Assembly: GCA_028691595.1 (NCBI GenBank)
Contig: JAQUZA010000013.1
Coordinates: forward strand, 1-19,932
DNA from: Candidatus Rifleibacteriota bacterium
GTDB taxonomy: Bacteria; Muiribacteriota; Ozemobacteria; Ozemobacterales; Ozemobacteraceae
Direction: 5' to 3'
DNA length: 19,932 nt
Shown: in pieces, positions 6,961 through 14,953 of the stretch
How the letters are laid out: each line of letters begins with the position of its first letter
How positions within the stretch are numbered: the stretch's first letter is position 1
Program-made: the position numbers and the translations under genes
Notes under the pieces: model-generated
Told to the model about the DNA's origin: nothing
Seen by the model: the letters and a program-made list of their open reading frames with translations, nothing else
Database searches by the model: none

Positions 6961-8674
6961 TAAGGTTGAATTTGTCGAGCATGTCGCCCATCATCTGCAC
7001 GAGGGTCAACAACTCTTTGGTGACATTCATGTATTGCCTGATATGAGACAATTGCTCATTAACAGCAAAAGCGACCCTTCTCGTGCCTTCTGAGGTAATT
7101 TTAGTCGCACCCGAAATGCTTTCGATGCTGCCTCTCAGCGAGTCAATGTTCTGCGACTGCTCGGTTGAGGCAGCACTTATATCCTGAATCATTTTATTAA
7201 CGTTCAAAACCGAGCTGACGATCTTGTCGAGATTGTTGCCCGCCACGTTGGCAATGTTAACCCCTTCGATAACTTTGGCCGCGCCGCGGTTGATCGTTTC
7301 AACGGCTTTTCCGGTTTTAAGGAGCATTTCTTTGATTTTTTTGCCGATGTCTTCAGCGGCTTCGCCGGATTCTTCAGCAAGTTTGCGCACTTCGCCGGCA
7401 ACAACCGTGAAACCCTGACCGTGTTCACCGGCACGGGCGGCTTCAATAGCGGCATTCAAGGCCAGGAGGTTAGTCTGATAAGCAATATTGGTGATGGTAT
7501 TAACGATTTCGCCAATCTGCTTACCAGCAGAATTAAGGTTTTCGATAACGTCTTCAAGACCAAGAACCTCATCTTTAATTGAGCCCATGGTATCGATAGT
7601 TTCGCTGACGGCAAACTTACCTTCAGCTGCAATAGCAGCCGTTTCAGCACTGTCGGTTGCAGCCTCGTGGGAACGATCAGCGATTGTCTGCGCCGAAGCG
7701 GAGACTTCCTGGATGTGCAGAGTTGTGGATTCGAGAGTGTTGGCGATGTAGTTTGAACTGCGTGAGATTTCCTGAACATCGGTAAAAAACTGTTTGACGT
7801 TCTCGTCAGAAAACACCGGCATTGCCGTCAGGGGTTCAAGCTTGCGCCCGATTTCCTGGGCAATTGAATACGACTCCTGAAGGAGCGTTCTCGATGTGGA
7901 AAGGAAGCTATCAAATTGAATGGCACATTCGAGCATATCAGTCTGGGCAGAATCAAGATTCTCATTTTGAAAACTTTTCAGACGTTCAACAACGTCTTTA
8001 ATAGGCATTGATACCTGATTCATAAAAAACCACAGTATAAGAAGCACCGCCGGCACAAAGAACAGGGTGCCCATATAAAAGATTCGGGCAGCAATCTCAA
8101 GATTTTTTACCCCTTCGTCGAGAGCTTCGAGATCTTTAAGCCGGGTGTTAACGAATTCATCGAGAATGCTTGCTTCCTGGGCCTTTATCTCGATTCTGCT
8201 GACTGCCTCATCGAGCAGGCGCTGCTTGGCGGCCTTGAGCTCTTCTTCTGTAAGCTTTTTTGGAGCCACAGGTGCTTCAGAAACTGCCACTTCGTCATCA
8301 CCGGCTATTTCTTCAACAGGTTCTTCGCTTTCGATTGCAGATGCTTTGGTGGCATTATCAACCGCAGCGGCATCTTCGCTTGAAGTTTCGCTACTGTCAA
8401 CTTCATCGCCGGCCTGGTCTTCAGGCGCTTCACCAGAAGCTTCTTCGTCGGGGATCTGAAATTCTTCAAGGCTCATCTGCTGTATTTCTTCGAGAATGGG
8501 TGTTTCACCCATAGCTCTAAGCTGCGAAGAAATGCTTTTTGTGCCGGTAATAACATTTCTTGCCGCAAACATACCGCGACAGGCCGAAAAAATGATATTC
8601 GCGCCAATCACCGGTATCAGAATCAATACCAGGGTCAAACCCAGAATCTGGAATTGCAGAGTAAGCTTTTTCAT
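6956..8674 (-). CDS. Methyl-accepting chemotaxis protein with an acidic sensory region
   Basis: 572 residues, a membrane chemoreceptor that would signal to CheA/CheW. Membrane segments are at about 8-30 and 198-219, and the region between them should be outside the cytoplasmic membrane. That region is not a recognisable ligand-binding domain. Residues 61-130 carry about 25 Asp/Glu and one Lys and are rich in Ser, Ala and Pro; a charged helix (about 141-195) then runs to the second membrane segment. After a short HAMP-like start (MPIKDVVERLKSF) come the long signalling helices (about 300-560), with the conserved hairpin tip at 385-432 (ITNIAYQTNLLALNAAIEAA, GQGFTVVAGEVRKLA). No CheR-binding pentapeptide is present at the C-terminus. 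The ribosome site is weak. No other chemotaxis gene is in the window, so the partners must be encoded elsewhere. It is flanked by gaps of 61 and 157 bases and is probably its own transcription unit. Confidence 0.95.
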   Translation of the reverse strand: MKKLTLQFQILGLTLVLILIPVIGANIIFSACRGMFAARNVITGTKSISSQLRAMGETPILEEIQQMSLEEFQIPDEEASGEAPEDQAGDEVDSSETSSEDAAAVDNATKASAIESEEPVEEIAGDDEVAVSEAPVAPKKLTEEELKAAKQRLLDEAVSRIEIKAQEASILDEFVNTRLKDLEALDEGVKNLEIAARIFYMGTLFFVPAVLLILWFFMNQVSMPIKDVVERLKSFQNENLDSAQTDMLECAIQFDSFLSTSRTLLQESYSIAQEIGRKLEPLTAMPVFSDENVKQFFTDVQEISRSSNYIANTLESTTLHIQEVSASAQTIADRSHEAATDSAETAAIAAEGKFAVSETIDTMGSIKDEVLGLEDVIENLNSAGKQIGEIVNTITNIAYQTNLLALNAAIEAARAGEHGQGFTVVAGEVRKLAEESGEAAEDIGKKIKEMLLKTGKAVETINRGAAKVIEGVNIANVAGNNLDKIVSSVLNVNKMIQDISAASTEQSQNIDSLRGSIESISGATKITSEGTRRVAFAVNEQLSHIRQYMNVTKELLTLVQMMGDMLDKFNLN

Positions 8675-8706
8675 TATTATTTTACTGCCAGCCGGCAGGT
8701 GGCATT

Positions 8707-8735
8707 ATTCTATCACAATTATGACAATTTATCAG
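8707..8735 (-). promoter_or_regulatory. Possible extended -10 promoter of the chemoreceptor gene
   Basis: Read on the - strand, TAGAAT (8712-8707) matches five of six -10 positions and is preceded by TGA, giving an extended -10 (TGnTAnAAT type). Seventeen bases further upstream is CTGATA (8735-8730), a four-of-six -35 match. Transcription would start near 8700, about 26 bases before the ATG. It lies in the 61-base gap just past the tsaC stop codon. Confidence 0.45.
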
Positions 8736-9338
8736 CTAAAGCTTGATTTTACCCTGACGCAGAATCAGAGGTGGCAAAACGGAAAAGTCTGCCACCGTTG
8801 ACGGCACACACTCTGTCAGCAGCCCACCATCAAGAAACCAGTCTACCTCGCCGGCAAACTCTGCAGCAATGTTATCAGGATCAACGTCAGAAGGTTCTCC
8901 GGAACGGTTGGCACTTGTGGTAAGCAGTTTGCCCGGCAGCCTGGCCAGGAGCTGTAATAGTTCAAAGTGGTCAGGAATCCTTATTCCGATGTTCTTAAAG
9001 GCAAAAGCTGATATCAGCGGATGCTGCACCGCAGGCAGAACGGCTGTGAGTGCGCCCGGCCAGAATTTTTCAAGAAGCCGTCTTGCTTCAGAACTTACAT
9101 CTATGCCCAGTCCAGCTATTTCGTCGATGTCATGAACAAAGAGAATCAGGGGTTTATGGTCACTGCGGCTTTTAATTTTGTAGACGCGGGCGACGGCTTC
9201 GGCATTACCAGCATCAACAGCAAACCCGTACAGAGTATCTGTTGGCAGAACCACCACAGCACCAGCGCGAACGTCAGCAAAGAATTCATGCAGAAGACTC
9301 TGGTCGGCGAGCAGTTGCCCGATTTTGACTCTTTTCAT
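8736..9338 (-). CDS. tsaC: Threonylcarbamoyl-AMP synthase (Sua5/YrdC family)
   Basis: 200 residues, matching the single-domain TsaC type, without the C-terminal Sua5 domain. It makes threonylcarbamoyl-AMP from threonine, bicarbonate and ATP, the first step of t6A37 modification in ANN-decoding tRNAs. Visible motifs are VVLPTDTLYGFAVDA (29-43), the KIKSR...HKPL basic substrate-binding stretch (54-64), FWPGALTAVLP, the LTTSANRSGEPS loop, and STVADFS near the C-terminus. All are typical of an active enzyme. GAGGT precedes the ATG by about seven bases. It follows prmC by 27 bases; clustering of prfA, prmC and tsaC/ywlC occurs in other bacteria, including Bacillus, and fits a translation-quality operon. 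Confidence 0.96.
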   Translation of the reverse strand: MKRVKIGQLLADQSLLHEFFADVRAGAVVVLPTDTLYGFAVDAGNAEAVARVYKIKSRSDHKPLILFVHDIDEIAGLGIDVSSEARRLLEKFWPGALTAVLPAVQHPLISAFAFKNIGIRIPDHFELLQLLARLPGKLLTTSANRSGEPSDVDPDNIAAEFAGEVDWFLDGGLLTECVPSTVADFSVLPPLILRQGKIKL

Positions 9339-9365
9339 TCAATGACCTCAGGGTTCAGGATTTCT

Positions 9366-10229
9366 TCAACTGCGCTCGAGAATCATATATCTTTCCCGGT
9401 TGCCAAGATCATTTCCGGCTTTGATAAGTGACCAGGAACTGTTAATCATCTGCATCAACTGTTGTCGCTGACCATGCCCATGTTCGAACACCAGCAGACC
9501 GCCGCGGGCAAGAACCTGTTCAGACTGGCGAACAAGTTTTTCTATAAGATCTATACCGGAGGGGCCACCGTTCAGTGCCATAATTGGCTCATACTGACTT
9601 ACCTCAGGCTGAAGACCGGCAATGTCACCGGCAACTATGTAAGGTGGGTTTGAGATCACCACCTGAAGCGAAGAGGGGGCGAAGGCACCCAGCAGGTCGC
9701 AGCGAAGCAGCGACAATCGCGGGGCAATTTCATCGAATCTCTGCAGGTTCTGTCGTGCAATCATCAGAGCAGTATCAGAAAGATCGACCATGGCTCCAAT
9801 CGCCCCATTAAATCTTCTGGTCATGGCGATTCCAAGAATACCGCTACCGGTACCGACATCGGCAAACCTGAAAGCGTCTTTGAAAGGGCGCAAGCTGATC
9901 GCCTGAACGGCAGCCATAAAAACGTCTTCAGTTTCTGGCCTCGGAATCAGCACCCCGGGCCCCACCAGAACATCAAAATCAAGAAAGCTCCATTCGCCAA
10001 CAATATACTGCAGTGGCTCATGGCTGCAACGACGCTCGATCAGACGAGCAAAACGCTCTCTAAAATCTGCATCAGCGGGTTTTTGCCAATAACCGTGCAA
10101 TTGGCTGTTTTTAACCTTGAGTAGCATTGCTGCCAGGCAGTCGGCATTAAATGCTGCGTCTTCGACAGCATGGGATTCGAGCTCAAGCCGGGCGGCAAGA
10201 ATCAGTTCTCTGAGGGTTTCAGCCGACAT
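9366..10229 (-). CDS. prmC: Release factor N5-glutamine methyltransferase
   Basis: 287 residues from the ATG at 10229, which overlaps the end of prfA by 11 bases. The open frame extends upstream to 10304, but that part lies inside prfA and has no family-like sequence. The enzyme methylates the Gln of the GGQ motif of release factors using S-adenosylmethionine. An N-terminal helical domain (1-75) is followed by the connecting segment GVLIPRPETE (92-101), SAM motif I DVGTGSG (124-130), and the substrate-Gln-binding NPPY motif (194-197) in SNPPYIV. The C-terminal GHGQRQQL and DLGNRERY segments are also typical. The ribosome site is weak, which agrees with translational coupling to prfA, the gene for its own substrate. 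Confidence 0.96.
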   Translation of the reverse strand: MSAETLRELILAARLELESHAVEDAAFNADCLAAMLLKVKNSQLHGYWQKPADADFRERFARLIERRCSHEPLQYIVGEWSFLDFDVLVGPGVLIPRPETEDVFMAAVQAISLRPFKDAFRFADVGTGSGILGIAMTRRFNGAIGAMVDLSDTALMIARQNLQRFDEIAPRLSLLRCDLLGAFAPSSLQVVISNPPYIVAGDIAGLQPEVSQYEPIMALNGGPSGIDLIEKLVRQSEQVLARGGLLVFEHGHGQRQQLMQMINSSWSLIKAGNDLGNRERYMILERS

Positions 10230-11295
10230 CTTCGGCTTCGGCAAGCTTACGCAGGTTGTCTGCTTCGATGAGTGCCTTGATAACATCTTCAATGTCACCG
10301 TCAATAATTTCGTTGAGACGATAAACCGTGAGATTAATTCTATGGTCAGTCAGACGCTGCTGCGGGAAATTGTAAGTACGAATGCGCTCAGAGCGGTCAC
10401 CACTGCCAACCTGGCTGCGTCTGTTTTCGGCTCTGGCATTATCACGCTGCAGACGGGCATTGTCGAGTAATCTGGCCTTGAGAATGCGCAATGCCTTGGC
10501 CTTATTTTTATGCTGACTCTTTTCGTCCTGGCAGCTGACAACAATTCCGGTCGGCAGGTGGGTTACCCGCACCGCAGAATCGGTGGTATTAACACTCTGC
10601 CCACCAGGTCCAGATGATCTGAAAACATCTATTCTCAGCTCATTCTCGTCGACATTCACATCGACATCCTCCGCCTCCGGCAGCACCGCAACGGTGGCGG
10701 CCGAAGTATGCACACGCCCGGAGGCCTCAGTGGCCGGAACACGCTGCACTCTATGAACGCCGCTCTCAAATTTCAGTTTTCCGAAGACACCGGTTCCCTG
10801 GATGGAAAAAACAACTTCTTTTATCCCACCAATTCCGGTGTCATTCATGCTCATCAATTCACACTTCCAGCCCTGACGTTCGGCAAAACGTGAATACATT
10901 CGATAAAGATCGGCAGCAAAAAGGGCAGCTTCTTCGCCGCCTGTACCGGCACGGATTTCAAAGATGGTATTCTTATTATCGTCTTCGTCTTTGGGTACCA
11001 GCAAAAATTTAAGCTGTGCTTCAAGCTGTTCAAGCTGCGGTTTTATCTCGGCAATCTCAAACTCAGCCATTTCTCTGAGTTCTTTGTCAGTTTCTGAATT
11101 GAGAAGGTGCTGTGCGCCTTCATAACTGTTGAGCAGTTCACTATAGTGCGCATAGGCTTCAACAACTGGCTCGAGTTCAGAGCGCCGCCTGGCAAGCTTT
11201 TGAAACTCTGCCTGATTGCTGATTACTTTTGGATTCGACAGCTTATCAGTGAGTTCCTTAAAGTTTTCTTTGACCGATTCAAGCTTTTCGAGCAC
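10219..11295 (-). CDS. prfA: Peptide chain release factor 1
   Basis: 358 residues, starting with GTG two bases after the preceding stop and with GAAAGG upstream. RF1 reads UAA and UAG stop codons and triggers peptide release. The stop-codon-recognition motif is PAT (187-189, in HRVQRVPATEASGRVH), which is the RF1 form; RF2 has SPF. The catalytic GGQ motif is at 231-233 in SSGPGGQSVN. The domain 1 helices (1-100) and the RAGTGGEEAALF segment are also normal, so it is a full-length, unfused RF1. Methylation of Gln233 is expected from the overlapping prmC product. Confidence 0.98.
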   Translation of the reverse strand: MLEKLESVKENFKELTDKLSNPKVISNQAEFQKLARRRSELEPVVEAYAHYSELLNSYEGAQHLLNSETDKELREMAEFEIAEIKPQLEQLEAQLKFLLVPKDEDDNKNTIFEIRAGTGGEEAALFAADLYRMYSRFAERQGWKCELMSMNDTGIGGIKEVVFSIQGTGVFGKLKFESGVHRVQRVPATEASGRVHTSAATVAVLPEAEDVDVNVDENELRIDVFRSSGPGGQSVNTTDSAVRVTHLPTGIVVSCQDEKSQHKNKAKALRILKARLLDNARLQRDNARAENRRSQVGSGDRSERIRTYNFPQQRLTDHRINLTVYRLNEIIDGDIEDVIKALIEADNLRKLAEAEDVG

Positions 11296-11297
11296 TT

Positions 11298-12119
11298 TTA
11301 CAGCCTTTCAAGCATTCTTTGAATAAGCTTGAGAAAGTATGGCTGGGCCGAAGCGGCGGCGGCAATAACTTCTTCATGATTTACATTTTCGTGGCTTTCG
11401 CCAGTGGCCATATCGGTAATACAGCTGATTCCAAGAATTCGTTTTATGCCACCATGAACGGCTACTATTACTTCAGGAACAGTTGACATGCCAACCGCAT
11501 CAGCGCCCATAACCCTGAAGGCTCTCAGCTCAGCGGCTGTTTCATAATTCGGGCCACTAACAGCCACGTAAACGCCACGTTCAACGGGGGCCCCAATCTC
11601 ACGGCCTATTTTCATAGCCTCATCCACGAGTTCCCTGGTGTAAACACCCTGCATTGGAGGGAATCTTGGCCCAACTCTGTCGTCATTTCGCCCGATCAAC
11701 GGGTTTCCGCCCATAAAATTAATATGGTCGGTCATAATCATCAGATCGCCTACTTTATAGTTGCGGTTTAAACCGCCTGAAGCATTGGTAATAATGAGAT
11801 CCTGAACGCCAAGAGTAAGCATTACCCGCATGGGGAAAGTAATTTCCTGCATGCTGTAGCCCTCGTAATAATGAAATCGGCCCTGCATAGCAACGACAAT
11901 CTTGCCACCAGCCTCACCAATTACGAGTTTTCCAGCATGGCCTTTCACGGTTGAAACAGGGAAATGAGGGATCTGCTCGAAAGGAATAGCAACAGCATTC
12001 TTCAGTTCATCGGCAAATTTGCCGAGGCCTGAACCAAGAACCAGGGCAACCTGTGGCTTTGCCTGGGTCTTTGTGCGTATAAAATCTGCAGCCTGCTGAA
12101 TTTTGTCATTTAATTCCAT
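11298..12119 (-). CDS. Purine nucleoside phosphorylase, trimeric PNP-I type, with Asp at the base-specificity position
   Basis: 273 residues from the ATG at 12119, chosen for its AAGGAAA ribosome site; the frame extends to 12194 without family-like sequence. It cleaves purine nucleosides with phosphate to free base and ribose 1-phosphate. Visible motifs are VALVLGSGLGKFAD (24-37), KGHAGKLV phosphate loop (59-66), GRFHYYEGYSM (80-90), TNASGGLN (111-118), VAVSGPNYETAAE (185-197, with Glu193 the base-binding Glu) and GADAVGMSTVPE. In 6-oxopurine-specific PNPs a key Asn follows in the ITN motif (human Asn243). Here it is Asp236, in ISCITDMATG. By analogy with known Asn-to-Asp effects, this enzyme may accept adenosine-type nucleosides. 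MTA phosphorylase is an alternative family member, but the motif set fits PNP better. Confidence 0.92.
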   Translation of the reverse strand: MELNDKIQQAADFIRTKTQAKPQVALVLGSGLGKFADELKNAVAIPFEQIPHFPVSTVKGHAGKLVIGEAGGKIVVAMQGRFHYYEGYSMQEITFPMRVMLTLGVQDLIITNASGGLNRNYKVGDLMIMTDHINFMGGNPLIGRNDDRVGPRFPPMQGVYTRELVDEAMKIGREIGAPVERGVYVAVSGPNYETAAELRAFRVMGADAVGMSTVPEVIVAVHGGIKRILGISCITDMATGESHENVNHEEVIAAAASAQPYFLKLIQRMLERL

Positions 12120-12164
12120 AAAGGTTTCCTTGTTGGCAGAATCGCGCATCCAATGCGGCACAAC

Positions 12165-12194
12165 AGGGTAACACAAGCTTATCACCGCTGTCAA
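12165..12194 (-). promoter_or_regulatory. Possible promoter of the PNP-prfA-prmC-tsaC group
   Basis: On the - strand a perfect TTGACA (12194-12189) is followed after 18 bases by TACCCT (12170-12165), which keeps the T1, A2 and T6 of a -10 element but only three of six positions overall. It would start transcription about 40 bases before the PNP ATG. It lies in the 108-base gap after the metallopeptidase stop codon, a sensible place for a new transcription unit. Confidence 0.38.
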
Positions 12195-12227
12195 CGCCAG
12201 ACAAGGATATAATTAGAAACTGGCTGG

Positions 12228-13490
12228 TCAGCGGAGAGTCATGATTCTGCCGGCAAGGTCGAGATAACCGCTTTTAGGGAACTGAAGGCGCATCATGGCC
12301 AGAACACGGTCAGCCTCAGGCCTGTTATCAAGCTCGATCAGGATTCTGATGATATAATAGAGCGCACCCTCCTGAACAGCCTGGTTGCTTGAAGTCTCAA
12401 AAGCCTTTTTAAAACCAAAATAGGCTTTGGTCACCAGACCCATCGCATACTCTGAATAGGCACTTAAAAATTCATAACGATCGACCGGCACGTTGCGAGG
12501 GTCGGGCTTGAACTGTTTTAAAAGCTGCAAAGCGCCCTGCGGGTTACGTTCCTGAATGTAGCATTCAGCCAGCAGATAAGCGGCCCGCTGAAACTCACTG
12601 TCAGAAAGACCCCCATAAAGAGCATCAGAGAGTGCGAGTCTGGCAGAAAGAAACTCACCCTCGTCGAAGAATCTGATTCCACGCTGCAGGTTCTCACGCG
12701 AAGCAACCGGTCTGGTGTTTTCCATGAGAGTTTTTTTGATAAAATCCTGGGCATACTGATTCATGACCTCTTCAGTCAGGCCATTGAAGCAAACCGACAA
12801 TTCCTGACTCAGATCTCCAGATTTCATCAGACGTTTAACAAAACGATGCAGGGCGCTGCTGCCAAAACTTTTAAGAAGAAACCTTATCTTGAGATAGTTT
12901 TCCACATACTTTTCGAGAGAAATCGGGTTTCCATCTATATTTTCATCTTCGCCACCGATCAGATTTATATCAAAACCGCGTCTTGTGAGGGCTTTAATCC
13001 GCGCCAGGCCTTGATCGGCAGAATGAACAGCTGTTCCTTCCTTGACCCACATCGGCAAAGAATCATATTCTTTAAGCCCCATCGTGTCGGCCATGATGGC
13101 GTGAGTCATTTCATGAGTCATCTCTTCAAGCAGAGTAGCCTGACCATTGATCAGAAAATCAAGATCGAGATGAATGTAATGAACGATGGTTCGATTGGCA
13201 GTGCGCACCGACTGTCTTTTGCCTCTGAGCCTGAAGCCCTTATAAGTAAGGTTGTCAGAGAACATGACAACCACATACATCTGCTCGCGGGCCGGGATAC
13301 CCAGTGATCGCTGAATTTTCTGAAAGGACTCCTGGTAGACGAAGGGCAGATCGGCCAGAATTTTTGCAAAACCCGGATGATTGCGGAAACTGCCTGAGTA
13401 ACTCGTATCAATATGCAATACTGCTGGCAGTCTGGCTGGCAGCAGCAAAAAGGTGGCAATAACAAGCAGTTTTATCAGATTATTCTTCAT
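12228..13490 (-). CDS. Secreted HExxH zinc metallopeptidase-like protein with helical-repeat C-terminus
   Basis: 420 residues. A signal peptide (KNNLIKLLVIATFLLLPARL, cleavage near residue 23) sends it to the periplasm or outside. Residues 25-240 resemble peptidase-MA-like gluzincins: HEMTH (126-130) gives two zinc histidines and the catalytic Glu127, and Glu151 in PMWVKEGTA is the likely third ligand, 20-odd residues downstream as the group requires. All catalytic residues are present, so activity is plausible. The C-terminal part (about 270-420) is helical with TPR-like units (ENLQRGIRFFDEGEFLSARL, AAYLLAECYIQERNPQGAL). The start overlaps the preceding gene by 11 bases, with GGAGA about nine bases upstream. 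Substrate unknown; the envelope-transport genes upstream suggest an envelope role. The exact peptidase family is uncertain. Confidence 0.8.
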   Translation of the reverse strand: MKNNLIKLLVIATFLLLPARLPAVLHIDTSYSGSFRNHPGFAKILADLPFVYQESFQKIQRSLGIPAREQMYVVVMFSDNLTYKGFRLRGKRQSVRTANRTIVHYIHLDLDFLINGQATLLEEMTHEMTHAIMADTMGLKEYDSLPMWVKEGTAVHSADQGLARIKALTRRGFDINLIGGEDENIDGNPISLEKYVENYLKIRFLLKSFGSSALHRFVKRLMKSGDLSQELSVCFNGLTEEVMNQYAQDFIKKTLMENTRPVASRENLQRGIRFFDEGEFLSARLALSDALYGGLSDSEFQRAAYLLAECYIQERNPQGALQLLKQFKPDPRNVPVDRYEFLSAYSEYAMGLVTKAYFGFKKAFETSSNQAVQEGALYYIIRILIELDNRPEADRVLAMMRLQFPKSGYLDLAGRIMTLR

Positions 13491-14952
13491 TCACTGATTC
13501 TCCAACGGGCTTATTATCGTCATCGATCGCTTCTTTTTTGCCAATTTTTTCAGCCACCCCGGCGCGGGCTTCAAAAATCTGCGAAAAAAGATTATGATCA
13601 GCCGCAACCTCAGGCCTTGCGAGCAAAGAATCAAAGGTCTGCAGTGGGCTGGCCAACATATCCATTGAATACAGGATCATGGCATAGTGAAAATCGACCT
13701 CAGGGGAAACTTCGCTGCGGCCATGAAAAATCGAGTTCATAATTTCAAGAGCTTCGCTGTTCTGGCCATTTTTATGCAACGCCCAGGCAAGAGTATCAAG
13801 GTTAAAAACAAGGTTTGGCAGCTTTTCAACTGACATCCTCGCCATTTCGAGAGCCTGTGGCAGATCCTGTCCAGTTTCAATAAGAGTATAGGCAAGATTG
13901 TTAAGCACCACGGCATTGTCCGGGTTCCATTTTAGCGACTGCTTAAAAGCAACTACCGCCCCGTGGTAATTCCGGTATTTCAGGTTAAGATCTCCAAGGT
14001 GTTGCCATAAGAAAGCATCTTCAGACAGTAACGCCGCGGCAGAAGCCGCAACCTTGATCGCTTCTTCTCCACGGTGCTCCAGATCAAAGGCACCGCTGAG
14101 ACGATATAGATAAATTGGCACCCCCGGTTGCAAGGCTACCGCTTTTTCAAGATGTGCACGTGCCTGTGAGGGTTCGTAACCTTCGGGCTGCCCCTCAATT
14201 ATTGCCAGACCCTTCAGGAAATGCAGCGGCGCGTGGTCTGCATGCTTTTCGAGAGCCTTATCAACCATTTTCAAAGAAAGGCTAACCGCGTTCAAATCAT
14301 AGGCAATTCCGGGCATGACACTGCTTTTAGCCTTATCCGAAGCAGTAAAATATAAGGCACCGGCAAAAAGCATTGTTACAATCGGCAAGAACAACACTGC
14401 ATTCTTTAAAACAAATCTGAGCCAGACAGAAACCACGCTCTCCGGGAACCTTATCATTCTGGCCCTGGCAGACACACCGAGCATGCCCACAAAGGCAAGG
14501 GGCAGGAATGTGACCGCAAAAATTTCGACTCTCGCCTGAATATAAGCAACAGGACCGATATTCAGCGGAACCTCACCAAGAAAAACCGGCTCAAGGTTAT
14601 GAAGCAGAAAACCACAGGCCAGAAGCTGGGCTATGGCAAAAATACCAGCATGCCAGTAGCTTTCGGGCAAAGCCGGTATGGAAAGCAACCAGACCGCTGT
14701 TGCAAACAACCCTGCAGCTCCCAGAAACACAAAAACAATTGTACCGGCAAACAGCAAGCCTGTATCAACCGGTTCAACCACTCCAAGTTCATAACTCAAA
14801 GCAACGCACAGCAACACGAGAAACAGAGGGGTCATAAAAAAAAGCAGGCGTTCACGACGACTTCTTAAGGGCTGACTGACTGAAGCACCGCAAACGCCGC
14901 AGTACATAAGACTGGCCGCAACGGGTTTTCCACACTCGGGGCAATTTTTCAA
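13480..14952 (-). CDS. Zinc-ribbon, five-helix membrane protein with TPR domain
   Basis: 490 residues from a TTG at 14952, one base after the asparaginase stop codon. I prefer this to the TTG at 14982, because GAGGT (14965-14961) is spaced correctly and the protein then begins with a typical KNCPECG zinc ribbon (Cys4, 7, 18, 21). About five membrane segments follow (36-54, 64-90, 100-118, 143-160, 175-201). Positive residues before the first segment and between the fourth and fifth place the zinc ribbon inside and the C-terminus outside. The C-terminal half (223-460) is TPR-like, for example FLWQHLGDLNLKYRNYHGA and AVVLNNLAYTLIETGQ. It is probably an extracytoplasmic scaffold with a cytoplasmic metal-binding tip. 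No enzymatic motif is seen and the function is unknown. It is translationally linked to the secreted metallopeptidase, which may be its partner. Confidence 0.82.
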   Translation of the reverse strand: MKNCPECGKPVAASLMYCGVCGASVSQPLRSRRERLLFFMTPLFLVLLCVALSYELGVVEPVDTGLLFAGTIVFVFLGAAGLFATAVWLLSIPALPESYWHAGIFAIAQLLACGFLLHNLEPVFLGEVPLNIGPVAYIQARVEIFAVTFLPLAFVGMLGVSARARMIRFPESVVSVWLRFVLKNAVLFLPIVTMLFAGALYFTASDKAKSSVMPGIAYDLNAVSLSLKMVDKALEKHADHAPLHFLKGLAIIEGQPEGYEPSQARAHLEKAVALQPGVPIYLYRLSGAFDLEHRGEEAIKVAASAAALLSEDAFLWQHLGDLNLKYRNYHGAVVAFKQSLKWNPDNAVVLNNLAYTLIETGQDLPQALEMARMSVEKLPNLVFNLDTLAWALHKNGQNSEALEIMNSIFHGRSEVSPEVDFHYAMILYSMDMLASPLQTFDSLLARPEVAADHNLFSQIFEARAGVAEKIGKKEAIDDDNKPVGESVNEE

Positions 14953-14953
14953 A

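Noticed and set aside
8145..8514. Open frames on the + strand opposite the chemoreceptor sensory region
   Set aside because: They are Ser/Ala-rich mirror frames of the acidic low-complexity coding region, with no ribosome site and no recognisable sequence.
8730..8752. A flagellar sigma-28-like promoter (TAAA...GCTGATAA on the - strand) upstream of the chemoreceptor
   Set aside because: The spacing between the TAAA and the GCTGATAA elements is 11 rather than the expected 15 bases, and the match lies partly in the tsaC coding end. The extended -10 match nearby is better.
10230..10304. Longer start of prmC at 10304
   Set aside because: The extra 25 residues fall inside prfA and do not resemble the family; the ATG at 10229 gives a normal N-terminus.
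12120..12194. Longer start of the purine nucleoside phosphorylase at 12194
   Set aside because: The added residues do not match the family and would remove the possible promoter; the ATG at 12119 has a clear AAGGAAA site.
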